Source: SAR324 cluster bacterium
GTDB taxonomy: Bacteria > SAR324 > NAC60-12
Reading direction: 5' to 3'
Length of the DNA: 64,000 bases
Assembly (NCBI GenBank): GCA_028281495.1
Contig: JANQJU010000010.1
Location: 1 to 64,000 of the forward strand
Shown in pieces: positions 41,901-42,723 of this stretch; positions within the stretch are counted from its first letter, which is position 1; each line of letters begins with the position of its first letter. The notes beneath the pieces are model-generated. The model had not been told where the DNA came from. It ran no database searches and saw only the letters and a list, made by a program, of their open reading frames with translations. Both the position numbers and the translations under genes were made by a program.

Positions 41901-42461
41901 CACCATCACGCCTTTTGGGTTACCTGTAGAGCCAGAAGTGTACTGAAGAAAGGCCAATGTCTCGGAAGTGATGGAAGGCAGTTTCCATAGATTGGACTCT
42001 GTCTTGTATTCCGTCGAATCGTCTAGAGCGTCGGTCGCCCACCACGCTTGTCGGCACCATTCCGAGGTGCGGGGCAACGTGGGTAAGTACTCCGACATGA
42101 AGTTGTGTGTCGTCAAAATAAGAGCGGCTTCGGCGTTGTTGGCGATGGCCTGAATCCGAGGGTTGGGACGATTCCGGCGGGGGAGCGGTGCGGGCACGGC
42201 AATCACACCGGCATACAAGCATCCCAAAAACGCGACGATAAAATCGAGACCGGTGGGGTAGAGCAAGAGTGCTCGATCCCCCGGTTTCACAGCCTTTTGT
42301 AAGCGAGCGGCCAATCGATGGACCTGATGTTCCAACTCGCGATACGTGATGCGGTGTTGTTGATCTTCACGGTCTAAGAAAATGTAAGCAATTTGATCCG
42401 GTTTTTGCTCGGCGTGTGAGGCCAGAAGCTCATTAATCGTTACAGGCGTTTTGTTATTCAT
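11967..42461 (-). CDS. Giant hybrid PKS-NRPS megasynthase, 10,164 residues
   Basis: One uninterrupted frame encodes the start and first six amino-acid modules of a lipopeptide assembly line. Approximate order by residue: FAAL 1-585; ACP 617; KS 690-1095; AT 1205-1550; ACP 1657; aminotransferase 1845-2285; methyltransferase 2315-2685; C-A(Thr)-T 2685-3720; sulfotransferase 3765-4055; C-A(Thr)-T 4065-5125; C-A(Ala)-T-E 5150-6650; C-A(Phe)-T 6660-7735; C-A(Gln-like)-T 7755-8830; Cy-A(Cys)-oxidase-T 8850-10140. An acidic tail (DEEDDDSEIGMI) follows. All core motifs are intact and no frameshift is visible. The ATG at 42461 lacks a clear Shine-Dalgarno sequence. The stop overlaps the next gene's ATG. 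No KR, DH or ER domain is present, consistent with keto reduction being replaced by transamination. The fatty chain length cannot be predicted. Confidence 0.95.
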   Translation of the reverse strand: MNNKTPVTINELLASHAEQKPDQIAYIFLDREDQQHRITYRELEHQVHRLAARLQKAVKPGDRALLLYPTGLDFIVAFLGCLYAGVIAVPAPLPRRNRPNPRIQAIANNAEAALILTTHNFMSEYLPTLPRTSEWCRQAWWATDALDDSTEYKTESNLWKLPSITSETLAFLQYTSGSTGNPKGVMVSHGNVLHDANMIRQRFEHDETTRFVGWAPLFHDMGLIGNILQPLFLGVPSILMTPLAFLQKPFRWLKAINDHQATTSGAPNFAYDLCVRRITPEQKQQLDLSRWDVAYNGAEPVRLQTLEQFSQAFAECGFRREAFLVCYGMAECTVLSTAGGKPTFPTRCSVEDSPLDKKSLVGSGPPLSGQKMMIVNPDTKEPCGDLQIGEIWIAGPHVAQGYWNQPKATEHTFQAHLANGEGPFLRSGDLGFFHQNELFVAGRLKDVMIFQGSNYYPQDIELTVETSHPALVSNSGAAFSVEIAGTERLVVAHEVQRHALKTLRLDEVAHAITGAVWEHHNLSVYSVLLLRPASLPKTSSGKVQRSACREGFLNNSLSMVGSWSLAPSNQASDGMVLGSRDMRETEVQQQIIETLRKQLRVDASQIDTRAPFAQYGFDSVTAITLSGELEAKLGRPLSPTLMYDYPNVESLSRYLSRPPRPSDSSPLSDLSQDTGSQPSEASRSPASSNEPLAIIGMSCRFPGANNLYEFEQMLRNGRDAIAEVPSSRWRDDGTATRWGGFLSEVSNFDASFFGISPKEAHQIDPQHRLLLEVSWEAIEQANLIPSDLSGKSVGVFIGISTADYYQLQLQPGADPHNAYLGTGNASAMAANRISYFYDFQGPSFTIDTACSSSLVAVHQACQSLHQGECSLALAGGVNLMLTPDLTNAFSQAGMMSPKGRCKTFDASADGYVRGEGCGVVVLKPLHQALKDQDPIFAVIRGSAVNQDGRTNGVTAPNGIAQQKVILQALDNAGVAPNQIDYVEAHGTGTSLGDPIEVNALKTVLCEGRNAEQACHIGSVKTNIGHLEAAAGIAGLIKTALSLHHNEVFPHLHLTQLNPLIEIENTPFTIPIKREDVSLQWAGVSSFGFGGTNAHVVLSTPPLVEPNLMEARSWGWVKQRSCYVFPLAAKNKAALRDLADHYAKYLKQSHSLSLDALCYTAQTTRTAFACRRTWIVESLEDLQEQLTSYAHADPDPSTPSLSGGTIKNRKTEAPQVVFLFTGQGAQYHGMGRELYESQPVFRHTLDECDEILRTTHQVPLLDILYSEAPLGNPIYETQFTQPVLFAWEVALARMWQSWGIFPTAVMGHSLGEYAAACVAAVFSLEAGLKLVAERARLMQTLPKNGAMMMVFADEDQVRAALENYGESVAIAGFNGPQHVVVSGEADVLGQLTSMLAKQSVETRPLTVSHAFHSSLMEPILDDFEAVAQTIAYQIPQIPWVSNLTGDFHRHPPDAGYWRSHVRKPVQFALGIQRFLKQRTDIFLEIGPKPVLSRLGAACQNGHASALWLPSFQANQSDWQSLSHSLSSLFTQGVSIDWDGVAQGTSPRRLRDLPTYPFQRQPFWIPQKPTEVSTNSPPTIQQSFPQERSTSQSIPHSGSIPSSSSTPNSTPSSSFHLPAVQVPRKDSILATVCGHFAELLQIDPAEIEADLPLLEMGADSLVIAQAVKKIEQEYGLNFAIRQFFEELSTLQALALYIDDQLPPETHTSEIANTPSEATPSEIANTPVGLPNRSGLAEAESSVDENHLMSDHTSLQKNLGNHDGGPDPSLLERVLNRQIEAMSQLMTQQMDLLRNQMSGTTGLSTSPTTTFHTQKEPTPSPKKESKPQAQKRSPLPSWGVTSTNTKPKPPQQQRHLETLIARYNKKTPKSKQLTQQYRSVLADSRASAGFRLSTKEMLYPVMGDRAEGSTLWDVDGNSYIDITMGFGVNLFGHRPSFVTEALEQQLHKGFLLGPQPPLAGKVAELICELTGMERVTFCNSGTEAVMTALRLACAVTGRQKVVQFQMSYHGHFDGTLAEALDDHSSDTVPIAPGIRSGMIQDVLMLNYGEEASLGFIREQAPHLAAVIVEPVQSRRPAIQPRTFLQQLRALTQEAKIPLIFDEMVTGFRIHPGGAQAWFGVQADIATYGKIVGGGMPIGVVAGKAKYMDGIDGGFWQYGDASFPQADTTFFAGTFCKHPATVVAALATLEEIKKQGPALHEKLNQRTTQLITSLNQFFEKEAIPIHMEHFGSLFRFTHAGNLDLFYFHLLNKGVYIWEGRNCFLSTAHTDADLAFLTTAIQESALELRKGGLIGAPPHSPKPNQTSPTPSKDWGVAELSTTAAIRDRLTSQLPQWQMQLGLEHYGTLLTELESLSAAVVWETLQAMGWDFSTKQLIATDPMMQTLGVIPQHRPLFNRMLEILTEPGWLQDQEEQRRVVELPALDDCSESLRHLQKRFPVAHTELALFSRCTNQLAEVLRGHCDSLNVLFPPGDTLTARFYAESAAGRWLNTLGNEAIQQAVASAPSKQPIRILEIGAGTGGTTAHVLPHLPADRTDYVFTDVSPLFTQAAQKQFSAYPFVTYQLLDIEKPPSTQQIERASFDIVLAANVLHATHDLSQTLQNVRQYLKPEGLLLLIEITSRQRWLDLIFGLTEGWWKFTDSLRVDYPLLTKPQWTTLLEENGYHEKVALPPDTMELSQGAVILAKRSQKMPLTEAQKQIWVLNQMGETGALAYHIGVGLDLKGPLHPTALQQALQHVVNRHEALRTTFDTEGQSQQVLPTLPVDLPQIDFTESWQRGDSFDPIFEQENRTPFDFVHGPLFRASLVKLDDHHHRLLLMAHHIIADGISMNLIIQEVGAFYSAIGEGSISERENAASFHEYILWQARQRHTPAMAKDADYWCNQFAHSIPTVSLPTDRPYPALRSYQGGRETWTFPTPLRTGCKQLGAQQGCTLFMTLFAIYNLWLHRITGQSELVIGIPTAGRDWDQSENLVGYCTHLLPVRTSLTGDITFVEYLKQIRATLLEAYDHASYPFAELLKQLNVPRDTRHSPLVSVTFNLDKSSGIPTFSGLEVDWISNPIHFIPFDLSVNFIDLGEELVLECDFNTDIFEATTIQAFLGNFQTLLQQVVAFPKRTVGQYTLLNEQECQQMLTWNSTSPQPAPPKTLVDWFHEQVEKTPDHTALVYKEQTLTYRELNQEANRLAHHLIECGMETNELVGVCLDRSLCLVVTLLGVLKAGGAYVPLDPNNPKQRLQFIAEDSGMSLLISRRGLSVSLPTFSGKRVDWDTDRNILSQCSDQNPERDITPENLVYVIYTSGSTGTPKGCLVTHANVTRLFATTEALYHFTSHDVWTLFHSYAFDFSVWELWGALLYGGKLVVVPYFTSRSPDAFYQLLLDENVTVLNQTPSAFQPLMEVDRQPEALSLRWVIFGGEALDIKVLRPWFDRHDGAQPQLINMFGITETTVHVTHYPIRSSHITSLPRNRKSPIGHPLPDMQVWLIDSYLQLVPVGVIGEMVVGGPGVTQGYLNRTELTQQRFVELEILGHPQRVYKTGDLARRLADGSLDYVGRVDEQLKLRGFRIEPGEIEAALLAHDLVHGVAVTLTKEDPRLVAYVVLAEPMEPVSTELRSWLQTRLPDYMVPSTFVVIPQFPLTTNGKIDWNALPAPDAETSLDSTIGPRNAWETTLVEIWQEVLNRSPIGIHQDFFALGGDSLKAVKVVNQLQTHLGETVHLVALFQSPTVALLASYLLETYPTATKKSMPERRPPVLSEVSVQRLQQQIAQQNSLVQTTACPKNPSAIFILSPPRSGSTLLRVMLAGHSQLFSPPELWMLNFSSLEDREQALVQERKIWRGGAIQALMQAENSTLAEAEQRLQDLTAQENSIPQFYAHLQTCIGSRRLIDKTPAYAFSPEALQRAEAYFQDALYIHLVRHPYGVIHSFEENRMDQLLSSFLPNLSQDHLSPRELGELVWLLCQQNITHFLQDVPIHRQHQVRFEDLISDPHATMQDICDFLEVPFEAATLTPYQQHPQHMTIGPNETALAVGDHKFYQFQQIEAAVAEQWRTAYETNFLGENSWQLAESLGYPREPEEETLPVLSFAQQRLWFLSRLEERSTTYNMPAVWHLQGSLNRVALQHALIALMHRHESLSLCFPEVDGQAHVEWLDLYDPLAFTDLCHLPSTEQTQQLTQMVQTHMQTVFDLTTGPLFHVHLIQTEASEHWLLFNMHHIISDGWSMGILLRDWSRLYQAYCQRTNPDLPKLPMSYTDYAAGQRKYMQGKILQTQLQYWQDKLANAPEFLNLPTDYPRPAVMQPQGAYVLATLDAFQTKRLKAFSQQQGATLFMTLLAAFNVLLYRYSQQEDILVGSPIANRSEAKTENVVGLFANTLALRNQVQGDQSFETFLNQVQQTALDAYRHQDLPFEYLVDQLKTSRNLRYSPLFQVMFMVQTVPSNALSLPGLEITFQKQASHIAKFDLTLNILDQDETLVCYWEYRTSLFRQDSIDHMTQHFHRLLESIIDSPALPVAQLPLISPEEKQQLLCWNQTRPTPIEERSLASLFEVQVARTPNRIAFVFEDQEWSYRELNERANQIAHYLMEFGVGANQLVGLCVERSSLLILGLLGILKAGGAYVPLDPDYPDQRLQFMAEDSQVRVVFGRGATLDRVDSSHTKKVDWEQVQTTVESYPKQNPPAQSQAQHLAYVIYTSGSTGQPKGCLVTHANVTRLFAATQDLFQFNEQDVWTLFHSYAFDFSVWEIWGALSNGGKLVMVPYLTSRSPEEFYRLLIEQQVTVLNQTPSAFQQLIPIVLQSQDQHSVPPSSSELSRLRWVIFGGEALDFSLLEPWIQQHGNRGPRLVNMYGITETTVHVTHFEITPDQLRRKSVIGRPISDLQVTLLDAHRHPAPIGMLGEMYVAGPGVTQGYLNRPSLTEERFVEWEVLGQKQRFYKTGDLARWLPDGNLEYCGRMDQQVKMRGFRIELGEIEAILQNHPVVQTAIVRLWEDDAQADTHDGTPEKQLVAYVLPERSSTIDVRELQTHLKHTLPDYMVPHAFVVLDAIPLNANGKVDTKALPKPTEHRLDARQPIVSPNTPEETLLADIWKTVLHQENLGIHHNFFEHGGDSILSIRIVARVQHAGYHLSVQDLFLHPTIAELARKLKDQKVNDGQPKETSDFRWVSEAEKSRLPGDVEDAYPLAALQAGMLYHSRLSPKKPVYHNVKSYHLQMPYQESLLREAIQQLAERHPVLRTGFSFQDAHPPLQFVVREVQVPFKEFDLSHLTVAQQERAIQAWIKQEQQTSFVWDQPPLFRVSVHRRGANRWNLTFTEHHAILDGWSLALVTTELLQSYWNRLKQDTQPDPVPPTVKYRDFIALEQTALADADTQAFWKQQFNDVTLSSFPRLPSELRTEGTDYRQVVSFSTSLSKAVKQLAHANQVPLKTVLLAAHLRVISWVTGSVEVLTGVVTNGRLEQEHGDQVAGLFLNTLPFHLSCDSDDWNALIQATFRHEQLLYPHRRFPLSEIQKLHGGGDLFETAFNFVHFHVFQQVKALKGIKLISHQGYQQSNFTLFSHFSLDLDRGNIQLVLERDMDQLDAKQVEKISHYYEQALQQMTEAPQASYRHTGLLLPSEVQQWHDWSAATTSTPSDQTLVALFEQQVAATPDRIAVIFHEQTWTYAELDQQANQLAHYLIDQGIRRETLVGIGMERTPNMLIGVLGILKAGGAYVPFDPQYPEHRIRFMLEDSQPPILLSQKSLMGRWPTKETTLVEWETAWDEIAECSKENPSAQNKPNDLAYVLFTSGSTGRPKGVMVEHRSAAVLVQWAASTFEGHLQGVLASTSLNFDLSVFELFAPLTSGGAVILVENALALPTLPDPDAVTLINTVPSAIAELCEQQAIPSSVKVINLAGEALKGSLVQKLYQQSTVEQVYNLYGPSEDTTYSTCYRVPSGSESKPWIGRPIANTQAVVLDALHLPVAPGTTGELGLMGDGLARGYLHRPEWTDEKFVHIDLFGERKRVYKTGDRVRWLPDGNLDYLGRLDHQVKLRGYRIELGEIEAALAQHAAVREAVVLLDNTPALVAFVTLADPQPETSLSEQSDASLKETSSMLRHWLQDRLPTYMIPANFAVLDTMPLTANGKVDRKTLSEQQVQSVPTTFETPRSEIEAQWVHIWEHILKHEPIGISDNFFELGGDSILSIRIVAYARTLGWDLGPSDLFRYQTIAELAPQVKRLENRIPVAPTPVTGTFPLTPIQQAFFARQLPEPWHYNQAILLQVPNNLNETALRKAWSALIQHHDGLRLRFPKTDNQWTPTYAPVNGEDIPFHVEILEDVNGDIDHDPKRLENRWKERIDAWQASFDLESGPLARMVLLRRGMESRLLWCLHHLVVDGVSWRILVEDLQTAYDQALAQQPIQLPAKTHSFQDWADHLTRWKASKACQQRLSFWHEFPRPIPLPVDHPSGSNREQDAEQIALQLNEEMTQRLLKEAPAAFRTRVNDLLLTALMLTLQNWTGHAEHWIDVERHGRADLFPDLDVSRTVGWFTSLHSLFLKLPETTDLASALKSTKEQLRTVFHEGVDYGVLRHLLHHELPRGEILFNYLGQFDQSVQDSDWRLAPEPSGQAFSLKGDREYRIEINGQILHGCLRLVWSYSREQYSTERIESLVETYQAALHRLIELCSTAYGYTPSDFPLVTLLPSRLESFTQSYQNNIADLYPLSPMQTGMLFHSVFEADHQAYFQQFRCRMNGSLDVEQFLQSWQVLVDRHDILRTAFSHEADPPVQVVIQQATLDAQFLDWRSFSETEQQEKQEKLLAEERSQGFLLHQAPLMRVQLIAETDSQFQFVLNYHHLLMDGWCLPQLFAELFEVYQSFAETPPARRSSRRPYRDYIGWLSKQDQSAARTYWQSQLAGFTAPTPLPVMAFAGASGPFQEETLTIKASLHRQLEDFSQQHRLTLNTLIQGAWAVLLSRYNGQIIAEEALANDLGEDGSGLDGSRLDGSGVGGLTAERPEVVFGVTTSGRQVPLEGIDTMLGLFINTLPLRVRMNDEAFPQLLATIQQQQQHNSQYAYISLADIQQWSEVPNGTPLFDTIMVFENYPIDERLQSDPHRGSLQISEVHGLDYTHYPITLAVIPGKTLHFRLIYDSSRLQADTMQRMLSHLCSVFEGMVTQPHRTWHQLPLLSPNEIQRLQAWNQTGQDYSDESRNLTPLILELFEAQVAAAPEATSVVFGPPDHRLSYLNLNAQANQAAHHLQDMNVGPDILVGLCVDRSLAMIIGLLGILKAGGAYVPLDPTYPEERLQFMMADASVSVVLSQNHLMEKLSALKPTQARVVCLDQDWDSISLHPETNPISSIQPDNLAYVIYTSGSTGRPKGVMVTHRGLANLTHFQKQYFEVTPESRILQFASLSFDAATWEWAMALPHGAELHLSTNEELLPSDSLTALLQNRGITHVTLPPSALGVLPHTPLPQLQTLVVAGEICAPDLVETWSEGRRFINAYGPTESTVCASLTTCEADGLPPSIGQPIANTQIYILDSHHQPMPVGIPGELCIAGLGLASGYLNRPDLTAEKFVEVEVFGQVQRVYKTGDWARWLPEGNIEFLGRIDHQVKLRGFRIELGEIEATLRHHEAIQEAVVLLHAPSLIAYLTPATSAGISTSHLSTWLKSRLPAYMHPARFIVLDQFPLTPNGKIDRNALPVPDGIAFTETYETPRTDTEQRLVEIWGEVLQQREIGIFDNFFERGGDSISSIQIVAKARSLGWELTPKDVFQHQTIDELAQVIQPSSVVESSNSSWEIPDTLPTELEESIEAMYPLSPMQEGMLFHSLYAPDSSVYFEQLHFQVEGHWDAENFGLAWERLMQRHPILRTAFWHENEAPWQIVFRSVPPVWQVLDWRDLAESEQQIQFQQLLSHERDTGFDLSQAPLFRLQVIRETETQMRWVLNFHHGLLDGWSLPILFKEFLATYEALVAQQELGLPFVPPYRDYIVWLTQQDPQQAQMYWQTQLQGFSVPPPLAILQNDTGASDYHEQIWEADAQLLGSLKQFSQHHRLTLNTLVQAAWATLLGRYSGAPEVVFGVTLSGRQAPLPGIERMLGLFINTVPLRVSLAESDLISFLHNIQQLQQQHSQYAYAALPDIQQWSEVPHGMPLFETIVVFENYPVNGKLNETPISASLRFSDFCGIEHTNYPIALVVIPGRPFQFKLIYDRNRVTSDCVERMQAHLHQLLTGMVSQPTPSRQDIPLLTENELDWMQQWNDTATEPSPYATIIDGFEAQVEKTPDQWAVVLGHDTPMVEDDDTNRDATATATATAESESDALNHRLSYEALNQKANQLAHHLRSVQVGPGTVVGICLERSLEMIIGLLGILKTGAAYLPIDPHAPKARVSFMLEDAQVPVLLTQNAVIDRLPPVESLIVCWDPFQQATPSHPSDNPEHHKAPEDLAYVIYTSGSTGRPKGVMVTHAALMNQMHWMQTTFAFSDQDVVFQKTPFSFDASIWEFYAPLLAGGTLVVAKPEGHQDPHYLLQTIRQHQVTVLQLVPSLLRVLLDHPDFHHDTPLRYLFCGGEQLGLELVQSMEQHHPHTQLINLYGPTEATIQSTYWRCESTRGAVAIGQPIANTQVFIVDANHHLTPVEVPGELCIAGAGLARGYLNHPQLTAEKFIEIEVLGTVRRVYKTGDWARWSADGNLEFLGRQDHQVKLRGFRIELAEIEVVLGEHEAIQEAAVVLTSDEQNPHLVAYYTTVVSPETEGTSINAASLQAWLQTRLPDYMVPYHFQRLDQLPLTLHGKLDRHALMELATEQPVASLPSPSRAGHTETETMLMQLWSRVLNQEISQPDTHFFEAGGHSILAIQLLSPIRDTFAIDLPLRCLFEFPTVAELAICIEMKRREQSSNTVPVTFPEVSTHPDQRFDSFPLTDIQQAYLVGRSNAFELGNVATHGYVELDCPDLDLDRLNHAWNKVVTRHDSLRMRVLPNGEQQVQPTVPPYQICWADSAEAVREEMSHQILPAETGPLFDMRATRLDDQTVRLHISFDALLADAWSTQLIAKEWFHYYENPDATFPELELTFRDYVLAEQAWQSEAWYQQSINYWFDRLDTLPPAPALPLERNLSEVTQPRFQRRSSHLSQDDWTTLKQRATQAQLTPSGLLLAAFADVLTRWSKEPQFTLNLTLFNRLPVHEQVNEIVGDFTSLLLIAVDNSPQDMFIERAQRLQRQLWQDLDHRYVNGVRVLRELAKRQGGLQSALMPVVFTSTLNFATETGDGEIRAPGKMGYSITQTPQVWLDHQVSEIQGSLQFSWDAVEEIFPPGLVDDMFATYCSLLHNLASSKEAWQASYASLLPATHWSLQQEANATQAPVASELLHELVALQALQQPEAIAVISSVKTLTYQELFYRANQVGRCLREQGAVPNTLIAVVMEKGWEQTVATLGICLSGAAYLPIDPQWPKERQWYLLQHAEVQFVLTQSKWHQTLTWPSNMRCWDVDGEVLSSVSGDSLETVQASTDLAYVIFTSGSTGQPKGVMIDHRGAVNTVLDINKKLNITAQDRVLALSALSFDLSVYDLFGVLAAGGTVVMPDPQDIREPAHWLEQIQQHQVTVWNTVPALMQMLVDFVGASSDDKSLALRLVMMSGDWIPLNLPDAVKTLLPEAKVISLGGATEASIWSIYYPIESRAPNWRSIPYGKPLANQTFHVLDTQGEPCPLYVPGQLYIGGIGLAQGYWRDPEKTSASFIVHPKTQERLYKTGDLGRYLSDGNIEFLGREDSQVKIRGYRIELGEIESVLQDHPGIKEAATLVAQDPRNSPQIVAYIVPQENADDDYTPDHTQGILMDPVERLEFKLRQPGIRSEVSTEYRMALQKSRFDEARIERYLTRQSYREFVQETIPFEQFSEMMACLSPMPREGTPLPKYRYPSAGNLYPVQTYVSVKPHRIEGLAGGIYYYQPVEHRLDLITPGEGVDEAMYGAYGGLNQRIFEQSAFSLFLIGQLGAITPLYGECSRDFCLLEAGYMGQLLMEVAPFQQIGLCPIGTLQWESESGSFRLSPTHQVLHSFLGGPITPEQPRQWLSSSPKPVSARESLVSYLRKKLPEYMIPSHYVPLEKLPLTANGKVDRKSLPPPDFQPESTVVQHVAPRTPLEAAIVRAWEEVLSQEDIGIQDNFFDLGGDSLLATRLMTQLQNDLHLDLSLRILFERPTVMELADHIEALNVATTADEIIGDEEDDDSEIGMI
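12040..15910 (-). other. Module 6: heterocyclization-A(Cys)-oxidase-T, thiazole-forming
   Basis: The domain after FPLTDIQQAYLVGR has FDALLADAWS near residue 8979. This is the DxxxxDxxS signature of cyclization domains, replacing HHxxxDG. The adenylation code DLYNMSLIWK is a standard cysteine code. Between A8 and A10 (about 13140-12470) sits an FMN-dependent McbC/SagB-type oxidase with RYPSAGNLYPVQTYV and LEAGYMGQLLMEVA. The thiazoline formed from Cys should be oxidised in line to thiazole. The final carrier motif is FFDLGGDSLLAT. Confidence 0.9.
15980..19190 (-). other. Module 5: C-A(Gln-like)-T
   Basis: The condensation domain (YPLSPMQEGMLFHS, FHHGLLDGWS) looks like a D-donor type, although no epimerase precedes it. 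The adenylation code reads DAWQFGLIQK. It differs from the glutamine code of module 7 only at position 331 (Q for D), so Gln or a close analogue is expected. A repetitive insert of alternating Ala-Thr and acidic residues lies between A1 and A2, near residue 8250. The carrier motif FFEAGGHSILAI is of the GGHS form. Confidence 0.75.
17693..17719. repeat. Hexanucleotide repeat in module 5
   Basis: About four and a half copies of a GCAGTG-type unit are translated in the synthetase as alternating Ala and Thr. Position corresponds to an insert between A1 and A2 of the adenylation domain. Confidence 0.8.
19260..22490 (-). other. Module 4: C(D-donor type)-A(Phe)-T
   Basis: The condensation domain follows an epimerase and has YPLSPMQTGMLFHS and HHLLMDGW, as expected for a D-Ala donor. 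It is interrupted near residues 6924-6958 by a Gly/Asp/Ser-rich insert. The adenylation code DAWTVAAVCK is a classical phenylalanine code. The carrier motif FFERGGDSISSI is of the type normally followed by an epimerase, but the next domain is condensation. Confidence 0.8.
21601..21645. repeat. 15-base tandem repeat inside the module 4 condensation domain
   Basis: Three head-to-tail 15-base units of the form CCTGAACCATCTAAC, the last diverged at its end. In the synthetase they encode a Gly-Leu-Asp-Gly-Ser-like repeat inside a loop of the condensation domain. Confidence 0.85.
22510..27015 (-). other. Module 3: C-A(Ala)-T-E
   Basis: The condensation domain starts YPLAALQAGMLYHS and has EHHAILDGWS near residue 5293. 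Its donor stereotype is not clear. The adenylation code reads DLFNNALTYK, which matches a known alanine code. The carrier motif is FFELGGDSILSI. An epimerization domain follows with HHLVVDGVSW near residue 6342, VERHGR and VGWFTSLH. Expected residue: D-Ala. Confidence 0.8.
27090..30270 (-). other. Module 2: C-A(Thr)-T
   Basis: The condensation domain is of the L-donor type (SFAQQRLWFL, HHIISDGWS near residue 4198). The adenylation code DFWNIGMVHK is the standard threonine code, identical to module 1. The carrier motif FFEHGGDSILSI is followed directly by the next condensation domain. Expected residue: Thr. Confidence 0.85.
30290..31180 (-). other. In-line sulfotransferase domain after the first Thr carrier
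   Basis: Between the module 1 carrier (GGDSLKAV) and the next condensation domain lie about 290 residues of PAPS-dependent sulfotransferase sequence. IFILSPPRSGSTLL near residue 3780 is the 5'-phosphosulfate loop. HLVRHPYGVIHSFEENR near residue 3905 supplies the Arg/Ser of the 3'-phosphate site. The tethered Thr hydroxyl is the obvious acceptor. In the curacin PKS a sulfotransferase domain activates a beta-hydroxyl for elimination, so O-sulfation here could yield sulfo-Thr or, after elimination, dehydrobutyrine. Domain identity is firm, but the acceptor and outcome are inference. Confidence 0.85.
31290..34408 (-). other. Module 1: hybrid C-A(Thr)-T
   Basis: The condensation domain (PLTEAQKQIWVLNQM, HHIIADGIS near residue 2818) resembles those that accept polyketide or beta-amino acyl donors after an aminotransferase. 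The adenylation code DFWNIGMVHK predicts threonine. The carrier motif is FFALGGDSLKAV near residue 3683. This module joins Thr to the lipid unit. Confidence 0.85.
34410..35510 (-). other. PKS-type methyltransferase domain following the aminotransferase
   Basis: ILEIGAGTGGTT near residue 2512 is the SAM-binding glycine motif. It is followed by YVFTDVSPLFTQAAQKQF, VLAANVLHAT and LTEGWWKFTD, all typical of polyketide C-methyltransferases. The expected effect is alpha-methylation of the beta-keto or beta-amino acyl chain. Its place after the aminotransferase is unusual, since it is normally inside the KS-AT-ACP module. Methylation of the beta-amine cannot be excluded. Confidence 0.8.
35600..36925 (-). 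other. PLP-dependent beta-aminotransferase domain
   Basis: This domain has the glutamate-1-semialdehyde aminotransferase fold: SGTEAVMTALRLA, the aspartate in LIFDEMVTGFR, and the PLP lysine in TYGKIVGGGMPIGV near residue 2124. Embedded aminotransferases of this kind turn a carrier-bound beta-keto acyl chain into a beta-amino acyl chain in iturin-family and microcystin biosynthesis. The absence of a ketoreductase supports the same role here. Confidence 0.9.
37291..37346. repeat. 20-base direct repeat in the ACP-aminotransferase linker
   Basis: GGGGTATTTGCAATTTCAGA occurs exactly at 37291-37310 and 37327-37346, 36 bases apart. It encodes the repeated SEIANTP peptide in the low-complexity linker after the second ACP. 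Confidence 0.85.
37370..40398 (-). other. PKS extension module: KS-AT(malonyl)-ACP
   Basis: The ketosynthase has DTACSSSLVAVH near residue 849, EAHGTGTSLGDP and KTNIGHLEAA, a complete Cys-His-His set. The acyltransferase has GHSLGEYAAACV near residue 1305 and HAFH near 1408, indicating malonyl-CoA. The carrier serine lies in EMGADSLVIAQ near residue 1657. No reductive domains are present. One two-carbon extension of the loaded fatty acid is expected, leaving a beta-ketone. Confidence 0.92.
40450..42461 (-). other. Loading module: fatty acyl-AMP ligase and ACP
   Basis: The first 585 residues are a fatty acyl-AMP ligase, with LQYTSGSTGNPKGVMVSH near residue 178, GWAPLFHDMGLIG, VCYGMAECTV and SSGKVQRSACR. 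The ACP that follows carries its serine in QYGFDSVTAI near residue 617. Together they activate a free fatty acid with ATP and load it directly onto the enzyme without CoA, the standard start of lipopeptide assembly lines. Confidence 0.92.
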
Positions 42462-42723
42462 GGCTATCTAACGTCGGGAAGAAGGCTGGTGAGGGGGTTA
42501 GTTCACGAAGCGCAGGACAGACCTTTCCAATCCGTCCAGTCTTCGCTTCTTTCACCTAAGATCGGATTGTTTGTCAATCTGTTAAATTCAGCAATAATTT
42601 TGCGTTCCTGGTAGGGGGGGCTTCCTATTCTCAGGAAGCACATCAATCCAGATACGCTTCCTGAGGCATACCAAATCTTCGATGGACCGAAGGCGCTGGG
42701 TATCGATCATATAGTTTGAAAAC
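42462..42723. promoter_or_regulatory. Leader and probable promoter region of the NRPS operon
   Basis: This non-coding stretch separates the megasynthase start from the thioesterase stop. On the reverse strand a perfect TTGACA lies at 42577-42572, but 17 bases on only TGAAAG is found, so the promoter is doubtful as a sigma70 site. A perfect 7-base inverted repeat (GCTTCCT/AGGAAGC, 42620-42639) lies nearer the thioesterase gene and lacks a U-tract. No clear ribosome-binding site precedes the megasynthase ATG. Confidence 0.35.

Noticed and set aside
1948..42461. Many long open frames antisense to or out of frame with the two synthetase genes
   Set aside because: They follow the codon bias of the real frame, change with each repeated domain, lack ribosome-binding sites, and none shows a recognisable family.
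12000..42461. Repeated blocks in the NRPS as a CRISPR-like or mobile repeat array
   Set aside because: The repeats are whole homologous C, A and T domains in one continuous frame, as expected for modular synthetases.
42540..42580. Perfect TTGACA as a strong promoter of the NRPS operon
   Set aside because: No acceptable -10 lies 15-19 bases away, so it is kept only as a weak hint in the leader entry.
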